From positions 5,207,615 to 5,271,614 of the forward strand of contig JAJLRJ010000006.1 in assembly GCA_024195265.1 (NCBI GenBank): a stretch of DNA of 64,000 nt, in the 5' to 3' direction. This document shows, in pieces, positions 1 through 10,778 of this stretch (its first letter is position 1; the number at the start of each line of letters is the position of its first letter). Under the pieces are notes generated by a model. The model was not told the DNA's origin. It saw only the letters and a list, made by a program, of their open reading frames with translations, and made no database searches. Source of the DNA: Dendrophyllia cribrosa. Taxonomy: Eukaryota > Cnidaria > Anthozoa > Scleractinia > Dendrophylliidae. A program made the translations under genes and the position numbers.

Positions 1-724
1 ACTTCAAAGCGCTGATCAAACAGCGCATGATAGTCGATGATAGTGAGAGTGAGAGTTTAGATCCCAATCTATCATTTACTATCGTTGACTATTAAACGGT
101 GCGTGTTAGCGCATGATAGTTGATGATAGTTGGTCAAACGTCACGCAAGCAGTCACCCAGTGACTCCTTGATTGACTCTCAACTCAGAACTATTGTACAA
201 CGAAAAAACAACTTGTCAGCTTGGTATTTTCCTTGTTTTTGGGTCTCGACAGAGACTTTTGACTTTTTGCGACCATTTTAATAAAGCTATAGCTGAGTAA
301 CGGCTGACTCTAGGTGAGCAACTCTAGATGGCAACGGCTCACTGAAAAACTATCATCCATTATCATGCGCGTGCAGGTCAAACGATCAAAACTATCTGGG
401 CCAGGGCTTAACACTCAAATTGACTGTGAATGCGCATATTTTTCAGACCCACTGCCGGCCTTGTCAGCGGTTATTCGTGCGCCCGCTGGCCGTTACGTAT
501 GGACCATGCAGCTGAGACAGTTTTCGAGGCAGAAAAACGTAAAGTACTTCATGTTACTCATCTTCGCTTCTCATCTTCGCTTCTCATTTTCGCTGGAGTT
601 GACTTTGTTTTGATACAAACCTATCTGCTTTTAATATGTAAATTATGTTCAACAAAAACTAGTTAGCATAAAAACATGATTGACATATGACAAGAAGGAA
701 GGTCTGTATCATGGCATGGTCGCG
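1..724. other. Non-coding, no gene seen
   Basis: Only short open frames without splice signals or composition bias. Near 1-160 the motif gatgatagt and the phrase gcgcatgatagt recur several times, suggesting a degenerate local repeat. No gene is supported. Confidence 0.4.
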
Positions 725-1027
725 AATGATACACGGTACAACAACGTACAACATTGGTTGCTCAACAAATGTTGTACTATGTTGCAACTTGTTGAATGAG
801 TAACAAACACATTCAACATTTTAAAACGATTGACTGACGCCGTTCAACAAGTTGCAACTTGTTGAACGGAATAGAGCCAAGATCTATTTTCGTCCAACAA
901 CGTTCAACAACTTTCAACATGTTGAACGGCATATTTCAACATTCAACATCAAATGATACACTGTCAACATTTGTTGAACAGCGGCTGCAACATTTGTTAC
1001 TCAACAAATGTTGAACCGTGTATCATT
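725..1027. mobile_element. Small TIR element (MITE) built from gttcaacaa motifs
   Basis: The ends are inverted: aatgatacacggt at the left and accgtgtatcatt at the right. The interior is made of many copies of caacaa/ttgttg and gttgaac words in both orientations. There is no coding capacity. The superfamily cannot be assigned because no clear target duplication was seen. Confidence 0.6.
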
Positions 1028-1175
1028 GGCTTTACTCTCACCCAAAGGCCAAGTCACGAAGCACACAGATGTAAATTGAGCTGTTGTACACTGTTGGGGA
1101 CGTTAATTATGGCCGTTATTCACGTTTATAGCAGAAGACTTATTTATTCTGGTAAATACGGTACTGTTTTCTTAG

Positions 1176-1306
1176 GACTTGATTGAGGCTCATCTGAAGG
1201 ACCCAGGCCGCCCTTCTGCAGACAAGACCCAACCTCGTCCGCCTCCTAACATAAAACACAGGGCCTTTCCTGAGGCTGTGGATACAGTAGTGCCTGTTAC
1301 CAAAGC
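1176..1306 (+). CDS. Exon of an unrecognised host gene (exon a)
   Basis: A tttcttag acceptor precedes the exon and a gtacgt donor follows it. The open frame starts DLIEAHLKDPGRPSADK and is rich in Pro and charged residues. It ends after two bases of a codon, and the next candidate exon (2084-2171) supplies the missing base. The intervening introns carry simple repeats and inverted repeats. The mixed proline-rich and charged composition suggests a linker or scaffold segment. I do not recognise the family and assign no function. The agreeing phases over three exons make a real, expressed gene likely; earlier and later exons must lie outside or be too short to see. Confidence 0.65.
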
Positions 1307-1474
1307 GTACGTAAACCTGTTATTTCTTGTTTTATATGGTTGTAACTGTAATATTTTTCCCGCGCTTTTCCGCGGCGTACAAATGAATCTTTTTGCGCTT
1401 ACTGCCAAATATATGTTTATATTTATATATATTAAATAGTAAATAGTAACAGTAAATATATGTACTGCCAAATA

Positions 1475-1775
1475 CACCTAATTGAAGAAACGTTGACCCT
1501 TGAAAAGCATAAACCATGAACGATGAGACCGAATGGGATTCTGGGTAGGCAGCATTGGCAAGCATAGTAATATTCCATTTCTTGATAAGTCAAGATGTTT
1601 TCTTGTTTGAGACATTTTAGAGCATGATTTATGCATCGTGTGTTAATATTATGTGTATTCTGTCACAAACGAAGATTAATTTACCCAACTTCCCAGTAAG
1701 CCTTTGGGTCGCATCGTTCATAGTTTACGCTTTTCACCCGACAACGTTTCTTCAATTTGGTGTATATGTTTTCCC
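1475..1775. repeat. Imperfect inverted repeat in an intron
   Basis: About 80 bp around 1475-1553 (tacacctaattgaagaaacg) returns inverted at 1690-1770 (cgtttcttcaatttggtgta), with several mismatches. The spacer of roughly 140 bp has no gene. It is probably an old MITE inside the intron between the first two host exons. Confidence 0.5.
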
Positions 1776-2083
1776 ACTGTTTGCAACCAAAACGTCTTTT
1801 TCCACGCTTTTTACTTGTGAACTCCCCCCCCCCCCCCCCCTCCCCCCTCCCCTTCCTCCCTGGTATGAATCTTATTATAGTGTTTCGAATTAAAATCAAT
1901 AACGATAAAGAAAATACAAAACAGAGTGGACAGGGTTTTGACATTATTGGAGTTAAAACATGAAAATAGTACGATGATGACATCGATATGTGGTATTTTT
2001 CTTTCTTTTATTTTTTGCCATTCTGATGTGCATTTCTAAAAGTCCTCTTACATGTATAATAATTAACATTCTACCCTTCTTAG

Positions 2084-2171
2084 AGACCGGAGTATACCAG
2101 ATCTGGATGACATTTTAGATGCTCAACTCATTGAAGTTCAGGACCATATGCGGGCATTAATGCAGAAACAG
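2084..2171 (+). CDS. Exon of an unrecognised host gene (exon b)
   Basis: Acceptor cttcttag and donor gttaga flank an 88-base exon. It takes one base to complete the codon left open by exon 1176-1306 and ends in phase 0. The peptide contains IPDLDDILDAQLIEVQDHM, an acidic, probably helical stretch. Continuity of frame with the exons on both sides is the main support. Family not recognised. Confidence 0.68.
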
Positions 2172-2172
2172 G

Positions 2173-2610
2173 TTAGAGTTTTCCCTTTGTGTTTGCGCCT
2201 TTAACTCTATTACCGGGAAGGGCACCCAAATTAGTATATGTAATCGCATGGGCCCGAGTAAAATTAAGGATTAATATCACGCGTGTTTTCAGAAGCTGTA
2301 GAAATTGCCCGACTGTCGCGAAGCGACGAGGGCAATTTCTACAATTGCTTTCTTTTACTTCTTTTAGCCTTATTCTTTCTCCTGTTAAACGTCTATTTTC
2401 CCTTTCAGCAAAATCTGTCAAACTTCTTTTTTTCAGGTCCGCAGAAATCCTCATTTTTTCAATGAATTGATGGAACTTTAAAACCTTTTGTCGCCATGAA
2501 TGATTTTCGAGGTCTTTAACGTCGCAAACTGGCCTGCGGGCGCCCAGTTTATCCAAGATTTGACATAAATAATCGTTTCCTGTTTGGCGCCGTAAAATGC
2601 TGTAATTCAC
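2173..2610 (-). CDS. Unknown 145-codon open frame, possible transposon-derived
   Basis: A minus-strand frame whose first 95 residues look protein-like: a charged, helical segment with LLDKLGARRPVC-type spacing (seen as ILDKLGARRPVCDVKDL) and a basic KEVKESNCRNCPRR stretch. The tail from about residue 96 looks random. A hairpin with arms reading gtagaaattgccc and its inverse (2297-2342) lies inside the frame, which argues for a repeat origin. There is no signal peptide or membrane segment. It lies antisense in an intron of the gene made of exons 1176-3292. Function unknown; it may be a captured exon of a mobile element or chance. Confidence 0.3.
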   Translation of the reverse strand: MNYSILRRQTGNDYLCQILDKLGARRPVCDVKDLENHSWRQKVLKFHQFIEKMRISADLKKRSLTDFAERENRRLTGERIRLKEVKESNCRNCPRRFATVGQFLQLLKTRVILILNFTRAHAITYTNLGALPGNRVKGANTKGKL

Positions 2611-3200
2611 CTGTAGAATTCCTTTCTTAGGTATCTTCCGATTTCATTCCTTTTTTATTACAAAATCTCCGGCAAAACATGCGAGCGCTCCGTTTGCAAA
2701 TTTTCTTCAAAATCCCGCCAAGCCAACTGAATGTCACGAGAACGACGCGCTCAATCAATCGCGACAGGAGCGAGTAATTTTGCCCTCAATTAAGGAAAAA
2801 TGCCCTCTTCGTCAGCCAATCAGCATTCAGTAATTTTGCCCTCTATATTATAAGAAATAAAAGTCGATCGAGTATAATTTGAAGCGTAATAGTTCATTTT
2901 GCGAGGGTGATGCCAAGAACGTAATGCTCAATATAAGGATCATAATGTGTCCACCCCTAACGGGGTTAATTGGGGTTTTGAATGAGTTGTTTTTGAACAA
3001 CAACGAAAAGATGGAACAAACTATGATCAAATACAGTGTATAATCGCACGTAGCATCCTAACATGTGTTTCATAACTAAAGTGAGGCATTTTGGGCAACA
3101 GGATGTATTTTCGAAAGCGTTGACGAAAAGGAAACGTTGTTGACAGTTAGACTATGGTAGTTAACCATTTTTCAATGTTTTATTCTTCTTTATACAACAG

Positions 3201-3292
3201 TTGGAGCATGAGACAGCAGCGCAGGCAAAACTGAATCAAGAAAAAAAGAAGGTTAAGTTCCCGGATCACGATACAGAAATAAAACCATCCCG
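3201..3292 (+). CDS. Exon of an unrecognised host gene (exon c)
   Basis: A tatacaacag acceptor and gtaagtag donor bound a 92-base exon that starts in phase 0, as exon 2084-2171 requires. The peptide is very polar and helix-prone, with a lysine cluster QEKKKVKFPDHD, consistent with a coiled-coil or disordered linker. No later exon could be identified before 6111. Family not recognised. Confidence 0.68.
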
Positions 3293-3299
3293 GTAAGTA

Positions 3300-6100
3300 G
3301 CAGGGTTATGAAGGTGGTGGTAAATACTTATAATATCAAAAACTCGTAGCCCTCCTCTCAATGAATTTTTTTTAAAAATGGCCCTCCCCAAAGTGGAGCT
3401 CAAAAAATAGTGACCCTCCCCCCAAATATAGTGCCCCCCCCCCCCCCCCCCCCCCAGTAAATAATGACCGGTCCCTTAGAACCACCCTGTACCATAGCAA
3501 AAAATTTCATGGAAAAATTCAAAAGTTAAAGCTATATTACATTACATCACATTACTGTTGACTCTGGGAGTAGTGGTAATATTAGTAGACAGGGTCCCAG
3601 TAGCATGTGTTTATTGTGCCTTACTCTCCAAAGGGAGGTAATCAGGTCTTCTTGCAATAAAGGATAAACGTAGTACATTAAAATAATAACTGGAAACCTA
3701 ATACATAAATATTAATGCTAAATAACAAATTACTCGATTACATTTTTGTAAAATGAATATACTTGCCAACAATTTTTACAAGTACAGTGTAACCTTCATT
3801 AAAGAGACACCCTCTCTGAGTGGTGCAATGTAACACTGTTCAATTTTCAGGCAAAATAATTATTAACCAAATCCCGATTTTACAAAGATTTTGGCCGTCT
3901 TTCTCAAAACTTCGTTTGAACGGGGTTTTGTTTCAAACGAACCCCGTTATTAGGAACACATTTTACCAGTCCTTCGGCACTTCTCGGGGTTACCCCATCA
4001 TAAGTATAGGCAGTTAACAGAACTGACCAAATGTGCACAGATTGCATTATACCTAATTGCATTATACCAAACTGATCTACTTAAATGTAAAATTTATCCT
4101 GCATACTATCTTTTTAAGATATATGCAAGCTCTTGACTCCTTCCTAGTAAATTTTCCGTTGCCCTCATAGAGAGTTTTCTTATAGAACAGTGGTCATTTT
4201 AGATGTTAGCACCCTAAGCGGCACCAAGCTACAAGTTTTGACCCCTAAGAGGTACGACGAGCACCCACGTCAGTTTTATATGAGTACCCCCCGCCCTTCC
4301 CTGGGCATTGACTACCCTTACATATGTGCTCAATAACTTTGTAATAACATTGTGTAAATGAATTAAAGATGGTTTCCTCTTCCTATAGCCTACATCCACC
4401 TGAGGGTCTAAGTCTTATAATTCGCTTAACGCTGATTTTTCGGCAACAAAATAAATCAGTTAATTTATATCTATTGCCTCCTTAATGAAAAAACGTCTGT
4501 TATTTATCTTAAATTATTTGTGACCTTAATTATTCCATGCATATAATGCCAATGTTATTAGCATTGGTTATAACTAGAGTTTGTATAAGATTGATATTAG
4601 CATTAGTTAGTTATTTACTAGTAGTAATCAGGGATTATAAGTGCGTTCGAAGGAAAGTCTTTTTTTGTTAGAGGAGTAAGTTGGGTGCTACACAGAAACT
4701 ATCCCCCCTTCCCCCTTATCAAGTGAGTGGTTGTACACTTTAGACTACAAGTTAGCCCTGTTTTGGCCTGGAAAGGAGAAATGGTTAGAGATGGGGTACA
4801 AGGGCATGTTGCATGACTTTTTGCGTGACTACTTTTGTGTAGGAGCTATGGGAATAGAAGGGGCGATTGCCTGGAGGTTCCGCCCCGACGTCCGAACCAT
4901 TACCCTTTTATATACTATTTTTGGGAAAAAGGTACTCCTTTGATAGATTTTCTATACCAAATAGCACGCCATTCACAGTAGAAACACTGTAATCGTGCAG
5001 TGTACTTTTGGAATGAACTTAATCAACCCTGTTGTTTACTGGCGTTAGAATAAGTAAATCATGGCAACGTTTGGTGTGTTTCTTCGAGACACCATGAAAA
5101 GGTCATTTTTGATAGTTCAAGACTACCGTTTTCTATACTTTACCTCTTCAAGGGTTTTCAAAATGAATAAGGTCGTTTTAAATTGGGCGCAATAAAAGGA
5201 AATAAGAGGAATCATTTTTAGTTTAGTTGTTTGCTGAAGATTTGAGGTAGTCTCTCGTGGTTCAAAGTTAAAATATGGTATTGTGAGTCTAAACTGAAGT
5301 TAAAGAAAATAAGTCTCTATTTCAGCTGTAACTTGAATTGAACTTTAATCACAACAGTACATCTGCAATAGTGAGGTGAAAGATTCAGAACAGATATACA
5401 ACAGAGTAATACAACAATTCACGTAGTAGTGTTTTCGATACTCAATTTGTAATGGCTTGGACTTTGTTAGTATCGGAGTCGTATGTTAGTTTGATCGGTT
5501 TGCTTGCCTGCAGTATTGCAAGTGTCATGTCTGCTTCACTAACAGTGATAGCATTTATCGTCATGTTCAGGCTTTTCAGCAGTTCCTGGACTTGTTGATT
5601 GCTAAAACTACGTTGTTGTCAAGCCAAGTCCAATTAATTATTATTATTATTTTTTTTTTTACAACTTTATTTTAAACAATACATTATTTACATAACTACA
5701 ATTACAATATGATATTACACGAACTACGCAGATGTACAATTACATTTACAAATTTACTAATACTAAGTGTAGAAGTTATAGAAGAACTGTCCACTTTCGG
5801 CGAAAAGCAGGCAAGCATTTCTTTGCAATTGCAGTTTCCTTAATTATTTCAATTTGCGACAATTGGAACTATTTAAATAGCTGACGCGCGTTTTCTATTA
5901 ACAGCTATTCACTGATGAAGGGACAGAAGTCCCGAAACGTCTGTATTTTCAGTTTCAAAAGCGCCTAAATAACATTTTTCATTGAAAACGTCCAGAACAG
6001 ACAAGTAAATGTTGCAAATGTAGCAAGTTACCCTTGACAACAACGTAGTTTTGACGGCAAAACTTTCTCACCAAACTTCGCTCGTGCATTACTCAACTGA
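3300..6100. other. Intronic or intergenic stretch without a supported gene
   Basis: AT-rich sequence with a C-run at 3437-3457, a T-run near 5650, and open frames too short and too biased to support. A segment around 5876-5960, including gctgacgcgcgttttc, is repeated at 6187-6245. Confidence 0.5.
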
Positions 6101-6110
6101 TAATTGCAGT

Positions 6111-6150
6111 ATGGCGTCAGATGTTGAAGTTCTTCGCAGAGCATTACCAC
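6111..6150 (+). CDS. Candidate first exon, copy 1
   Basis: An ATG opens MASDVEVLRRALP and is followed at once by a strong gtgagtc donor. The same local sequence, including the upstream gctgacgcgcg block, is duplicated about 135 bp downstream, where the peptide begins MAADVEL. This looks like the 5' end of a plus-strand gene whose first exon was duplicated. No partner exon was found, so it may be a dead duplicate or a chance match. Confidence 0.3.
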
Positions 6151-6245
6151 GTGAGTCAATACTTCATGGGCGAGTTTTCAGAAATATTTAAATAGCTGAC
6201 GCGCGTTTTCAGTTAATGGCTATTCACTGATAAAAGGATAGAAAT

Positions 6246-6350
6246 ATGGCGGCAGATGTTGAACTTAATCACGCAAGCAAATCGATACTTCGATCCTCGA
6301 GTCACCGCATTATCTTACGTGAAAACGAGGCTGCCAAATTTGAAAGCGAG
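6246..6350 (+). CDS. Candidate first exon, copy 2
   Basis: A 35-codon open frame from an ATG (MAADVELNHASKS) to a gtaatt donor. It is preceded by the duplicated gctgacgcgcgttttc block also found upstream of 6111. The first six residues nearly match the 6111 exon. Beyond them the sequences differ, so these are either diverged duplicates or two alternative first exons. No downstream exon was identified. Confidence 0.3.
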
Positions 6351-6524
6351 GTAATTGGATAATTGGATAATTGGATAATGGTAATTGGATAAACAGAGAA
6401 AAATCTCAAATTTTTTCGCTATACACAAAATTAGACTCGCGATCTCCTCTCGTCGACCGCAACAAAATTAGACTCGTGGTCTCCTCTCGTCGACCGCAAT
6501 TAATGATTTTTCTCATGCCTGATG

Positions 6525-6715
6525 ATTGAGTACGAAATTGAGTACGAGTACGAGTTTTCAAACCAAATTCGTGTGCCTCATATAATTAATTATCACACCA
6601 ACCTTAACCCTAACGTTTATTTATGTGTTAGTCAGCAACAGGAAAGAGTTATAGTTCAGAGGATACAATTATCTCGAAATTCCAAAGTCGTACTCGTACT
6701 CGATTTCGTACTCGT
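6525..6715. repeat. Inverted repeat of gagtac units (MITE-like)
   Basis: Left end gagtacgaaattgagtacga and right end tcgtactcgatttcgtactc are inverted copies about 130 bp apart. The centre is AT-rich and contains a cttaaccctaacg word. No coding potential beyond read-through frames. Confidence 0.55.
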
Positions 6716-7111
6716 AGTCAAATCTAAAGGTCGGTATTGTATTGTACTGCCATTAAATTCCCTAATTAATCATAAACGGTTTCTTTTAGTCCTCTTCATC
6801 GTCACTTTTCATACAATTGTTCTTCAGTTCTATTTTTACATGTGTGCTAAAGATGAATTTTTGCATGACTACTTTAAACCTACAATAGGACCTGGTGAAA
6901 ATTGCTGCCAATTTTAAACATTGGTATACATATACAATCATCTATCAAAAATAAGACTAGCGACGACGATACACGTAACACCTGCCGACCCTAAATATGG
7001 TAGCTGAAGAGGTGTCAATGTGGGAGCTTTCTTATGATAGGGGAGGGGAGGGTAGGGGGTTTAAGCTAGTGCGCTTCATTATGTTTATATACTACTTATC
7101 TCTAAAAATTT

Positions 7112-7582
7112 TTACGTTTTCTGAAGTCTCGGAAGACAAGACAAATTTTCTTGTACTGTAACTGTTTTGGATCTGTTAAGATGGTAATACTTAACAAGAA
7201 GGGGGTCATACTGAGAAATTAACTTACTAGCTACGGTCCTTTGTACCTCCATCATCACTGAAATGAGGTCTAATGTCTGCCAGCGCTTCTTTAGAAGCTC
7301 CCACATTGTGGCTAGAGCAATTCCTGTTTTCCAACCCGAATAATTCACGTGAAGAGTTTCGCGGGGAATTTCTTCATTTTCCCTCCAACTTGTGAAGCTA
7401 TCGGTTATCACCAGCTTTATATTTGGAATGATTGCTAACTTTTCTTTCAAACATCGTCTTACCATTGTGTCGAGTTGTTTGTTCCAGTACTGGCTATCAT
7501 TCACAGTAAGTACGACAAAAAGGGTCGACTCTTCACCTATAAAGATAAGGTACAGTGGACCATTAACGGTTCTTCTAACCAC
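7112..7582 (-). CDS. Unknown 156-codon frame, possible exon or gene relic
   Basis: A long minus-strand frame with ordinary amino-acid composition, including VLTVNDSQYWNKQLD, ETLHVNYSGWKTGIALA and ISQYDPLLVKYYH. There is no ATG at its start, and the frame opens near a ctttatag acceptor-like site (inside about 7545-7555), so it may be an internal or terminal exon ending at the stop codon near 7112. I recognise no domain. Its position between the unidentified plus-strand gene and the minus-strand DED-type gene gives no functional clue. It could be a fragment of a mobile element. Confidence 0.35.
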   Translation of the reverse strand: MVRRTVNGPLYLIFIGEESTLFVVLTVNDSQYWNKQLDTMVRRCLKEKLAIIPNIKLVITDSFTSWRENEEIPRETLHVNYSGWKTGIALATMWELLKKRWQTLDLISVMMEVQRTVASKLISQYDPLLVKYYHLNRSKTVTVQENLSCLPRLQKT

Positions 7583-8143
7583 CAGTTTAATTGCGTTCGC
7601 GCATTCCTAATCTTGTGTTGGGCGTCCTGTGTAGTAGCCGGATTGAATTCAGCTTTCCTCTGTTACTCTGTTTCGACGCCACCGAAGATTCTGGCTTTTG
7701 TTCTTTTCAGGGGCAAACCGGCGGGAGCTGGTACCTACTTGGGCATCTCCCCGAACGTTTTCACATACCTTCTTTTGTGCGAACGCATTTTCCTAATGGT
7801 TGATTACTTCTAGTTATAAGATAACCGTACTGGGGTTACGAGTGTGATTCTCACAACCAGCGCACGTTTAAAATTAACTAACATTTTACATATCTACCGC
7901 TTTTCAAGGTGGGAGATGCACATGGTCACACATGCTTAATCCGTGAGCTATGTCCTAACAGGCTTAAAATTACTTTTTCTCCCTTTATGCGATAGTTTTT
8001 CGGAATGTGGTCTGTTTTTGTTGTTCAATTGAGTCAGCAGCAGGTCTAGTTGTATAATTGTTCACTTGACGATCAAGAAAAATGAACTGAAGTTAGATTT
8101 CCAGTTTCGGGCAGCCGATGATGACCCCAATCATGGAAATTCT

Positions 8144-8316
8144 CCAATAGGCCTATTTCGATATATTAAAATACCTGCTTGGTTCCGAGGCTTTGGGAAA
8201 TAAAACAAAAGAAATCACATCGAGGTTCAGGGATGAATAATTTATTTCTTTTGTTTTATTTCCCTAAGCCTCGTCGTCAAGTTAGAATTTTAATATATCG
8301 AAATTAGCCTATTAGT
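8144..8316. mobile_element. Short TIR element (MITE)
   Basis: The ends read caataggcctatttcgata and, inverted, atcgaaattagcctattag. An inner inverted pair, aaataaaacaaaagaaat and its inverse, makes the whole unit fold as a hairpin. No protein-coding capacity. Confidence 0.6.
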
Positions 8317-8799
8317 TTTTGTGCTGTTCTGGAGTACCTAATGCCATGTTTTTATATGTAGAAAATGTATAAAAAAATATTGTCCATGATATTTCAAAGG
8401 GCTTGATGAGTGGCAAAAAGTTCAACACGGGTAAAGTGACGAACAACGAAACAGCTTGTTCCACGAGGGCCCAATGTTCGAAAGCCGGTTAACGCTAAAC
8501 CCAGGATTAAAACTTAACCGAGGATTGAATTTCTCTTGTAAGAAGTGTTTTCAAAAGCTAATTATAAGTTACATGGAAAGCCAAGTCAGAGACGAAACTA
8601 AAGGACAAAAATACTTTGGAAAGATCTTCATTGATTAATTATTTAACTGGAATCAAACTTGATGTTAACCCTGCGTTAGCTTAACCGTGCTTTGAACAAC
8701 CCGGTCCTGATAGTGGGAAGCGACGCGAAGGGAAAATTGCGAGCGGAGAAAAAAGAGAGGAAACAGGGGAGAGAGAAACCACTTGAAGCCAGTCTGCAG

Positions 8800-8836
8800 A
8801 GCGGGAGGTCGCGGGTTCGAATCTCGGCCAGACCAA
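8800..8836 (+). repeat. tRNA-like 3' half (SINE-like)
   Basis: The segment has a box-B-like ggttcgaatct and a pairing T-arm, followed by cggccagacca. It resembles the 3' half of a tRNA, but no matching box A or complete cloverleaf lies upstream. A tRNA-derived SINE remnant is more likely than a working tRNA. Confidence 0.4.
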
Positions 8837-9098
8837 CACTCCTGCGGGTGAAGGTGCTGCCTTTGCTATGATTTCTACTATTCATACTTATAAGGAAAAA
8901 ATCCAGTCAAAACGAGGTAAAGGAATGGGAGAAGGGGGAGAGACTGAGAAGTGTCTTTAACTACCCGAAACTCCTATCTAGCCTAGATCTACTAGTGATG
9001 TGTGTGAAATTAATATAAAATGGAATCGAACCAAAAGATGGAGAATCGTGACAATCAATATTGCAATTGTTATTACACTTCTCAGGATTGTAACTAAC

Positions 9099-9290
9099 CT
9101 TCATCCTGTGCATGTTGTATCCATTTGTCTGTGACGGTTGAAACAGCCATTACAAATTTCTTATTCTCTTTCTGTAGTTCTTCCTTCTTCTGCTTTATCT
9201 CCTTCTCGATCTTCGGTTTTTTTTCTTTCGTCCACTGTTCTCTACTTTCCACCAGCTGTCGGAGTTCTTTTTTCATCGCAGGCAGATCCT
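9099..9290 (-). CDS. Coiled-coil exon, downstream part of the DED-type gene
   Basis: Minus-strand exon between an acceptor ttcctcag and a donor gttagt. It encodes about 64 residues of very high Lys/Glu content, including KKPKIEKEIKQKKEELQKE, with heptad-like spacing expected of a coiled coil. It lies 280 bases downstream of the exon 10194-9573. The phases do not join directly: that exon ends in phase 2 and this frame enters in phase 0. Either a small exon lies between them or the acceptor is misplaced. The space between is filled by a repeat starting with ggtaggtagg. Coiled coils beside death-fold modules usually serve oligomerisation. Confidence 0.5.
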
Positions 9291-9572
9291 CTTCCTGAGG
9301 AATCCGAAACGGAGGTAGGTAGGTAGGAAACCTTTATTGAAACACGATAAAAAAAACCTTACAGCTTGTGTGGTCCTATATCAGTGAACTATAAATTAAT
9401 CTAAAAATTATTACAACTACAGACTCCTTAAGATAAGTTAACACTTGCTAAGAACACACTAAAAACTCTAAAACATTAAATTCAATTAAATATATATACA
9501 AATTCAAAACCTACAGTAGAAGCAAAAGTTACATTAAAACTAAAATCATTAAAATGATTTTCACTGCCTTAC

Positions 9573-10194
9573 GAGACGTCGTCATAACTTTTTCTTGCTT
9601 CTTCCGTATGCTTTAGTTTCTTCTTTTCCAGAAGCTCCTTTAACTCATTTTCCCTCCTCTCTGCAATCTCATCCTCCTCCTCTTCCTGCCGCTTGCTTTG
9701 CCTTAACTTCTTCATATCTATGAATACTTCCACTGTATGCTTTGCCGTTAATGTGGTTAATTCGCTCCGTGAATTGAATTCTTTAAAAAACGATCCAATT
9801 CGTTCAGCATTAAGGTCTGCAGCACTTGTAGTGAAGTCGATAATCAAAACGTCTGCTTTAGTGTAATTCTTTGTAGGGCGATTATTGGCATTCGACAACT
9901 TTCCTATTCCTTTCAGGGAAAAAGCAGGACGAAGTGTCCGTGGTTTTACTTTCTCCAACAACTCTACGAGGTCATACAACTGCAATGCCTCGAAAACGTC
10001 TTTTAACACCTTGACTGGAGTGTCGGGAAAGAATTTGTCAATTTTCCACAGTTGTTCGGGGTACAATTTGTCAGGATCAAGCCTATATGATGTATAAAAT
10101 CGTTGCAGAGCAATTTGGTCATTTTCAAGTCTCCATGCCAGTTCTGCGGTCACTTCTTCACTTACATCTTTCAAGCATAGTTTTGAAGTGGAAT
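9573..10194 (-). CDS. Helical death-fold-like exon of a cnidarian DED-type protein
   Basis: A 622-base minus-strand exon, acceptor ttaatag at its start and donor gtaagg at its end. About residues 1-100 form a helical module (AWRLENDQIALQRFY, YPEQLWKIDKFFPDTPVK, VFEALQLYDLVELLEKV) that looks like a death-domain-superfamily bundle. A short alpha/beta segment follows (KADVLIIDFTTSAADLNAER), then an acidic and lysine-rich coiled coil (RQEEEEDEIAERRENELKEL). It enters in phase 1, exactly as needed by the upstream minus-strand exon 53950-53765. I infer one gene with a 43.6-kb intron. The death-fold label rests on remembered similarity and helix pattern, not on a search. Confidence 0.6.
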
Positions 10195-10203
10195 CTATTA
10201 ACA

Positions 10204-10704
10204 AAAGTAGTGTGAGATCAGTAAGAAAGAAATGTAAATTGCTAAGAGCAGATACAGTTAGTGTTTACTACAGTTGTACTGTGTTGCCAAAGACAAAAGA
10301 CAGAAGTTCGTGTGAAGCGTGTTGTTTTATTATTAAAGATGATATAACTATTTTTAATTGCCATTCAGTGTCGAAAGTAGTAGTTCGCGTTTGATTTGGT
10401 TTTGGATTACTACTCTTGAAGTGCCCATAACGATTTTTTTTTATTTTCTTATCTAAATCTGCACGTCACGTAATGAATTGAATTGATGTCAAAATGTAGA
10501 CACACGAACAAATTTCTACTGTACACCTCCATAACCTTATTGTAATATCTCTTATTGTAATATACGAAATCAAACCTTGCGCGTATACGTATTCAGTTAC
10601 ACAAACGATGTATTGTTCTGTATCCCGTTGAATTTCTATTTTTTTCTTTAATTTTGGCAGTTGCCTGATGATCGTGTAGCAGATAAAATGTTTTTACAAT
10701 CTTA
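10204..10704. other. Intron sequence, nothing identified
   Basis: AT-rich DNA between the exon start at 10194 and the nested transposons. Short frames only. Confidence 0.5.
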
Positions 10705-10736
10705 TATATATACAGCAGTTTGCAGAAATTTTGACC

Positions 10737-10754
10737 CCCCCCCCCCCCCCCCCT
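10737..10754 (+). repeat. Poly-C tract
   Basis: A run of about 18 C inside the left arm of the large hAT-like element. The opposite arm has only a short run at the matching place (ttttggggggttc near 25390), so the tract expanded after insertion. Confidence 0.85.
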
Positions 10755-10778
10755 CCCAAATATATCATTATATCCCTG

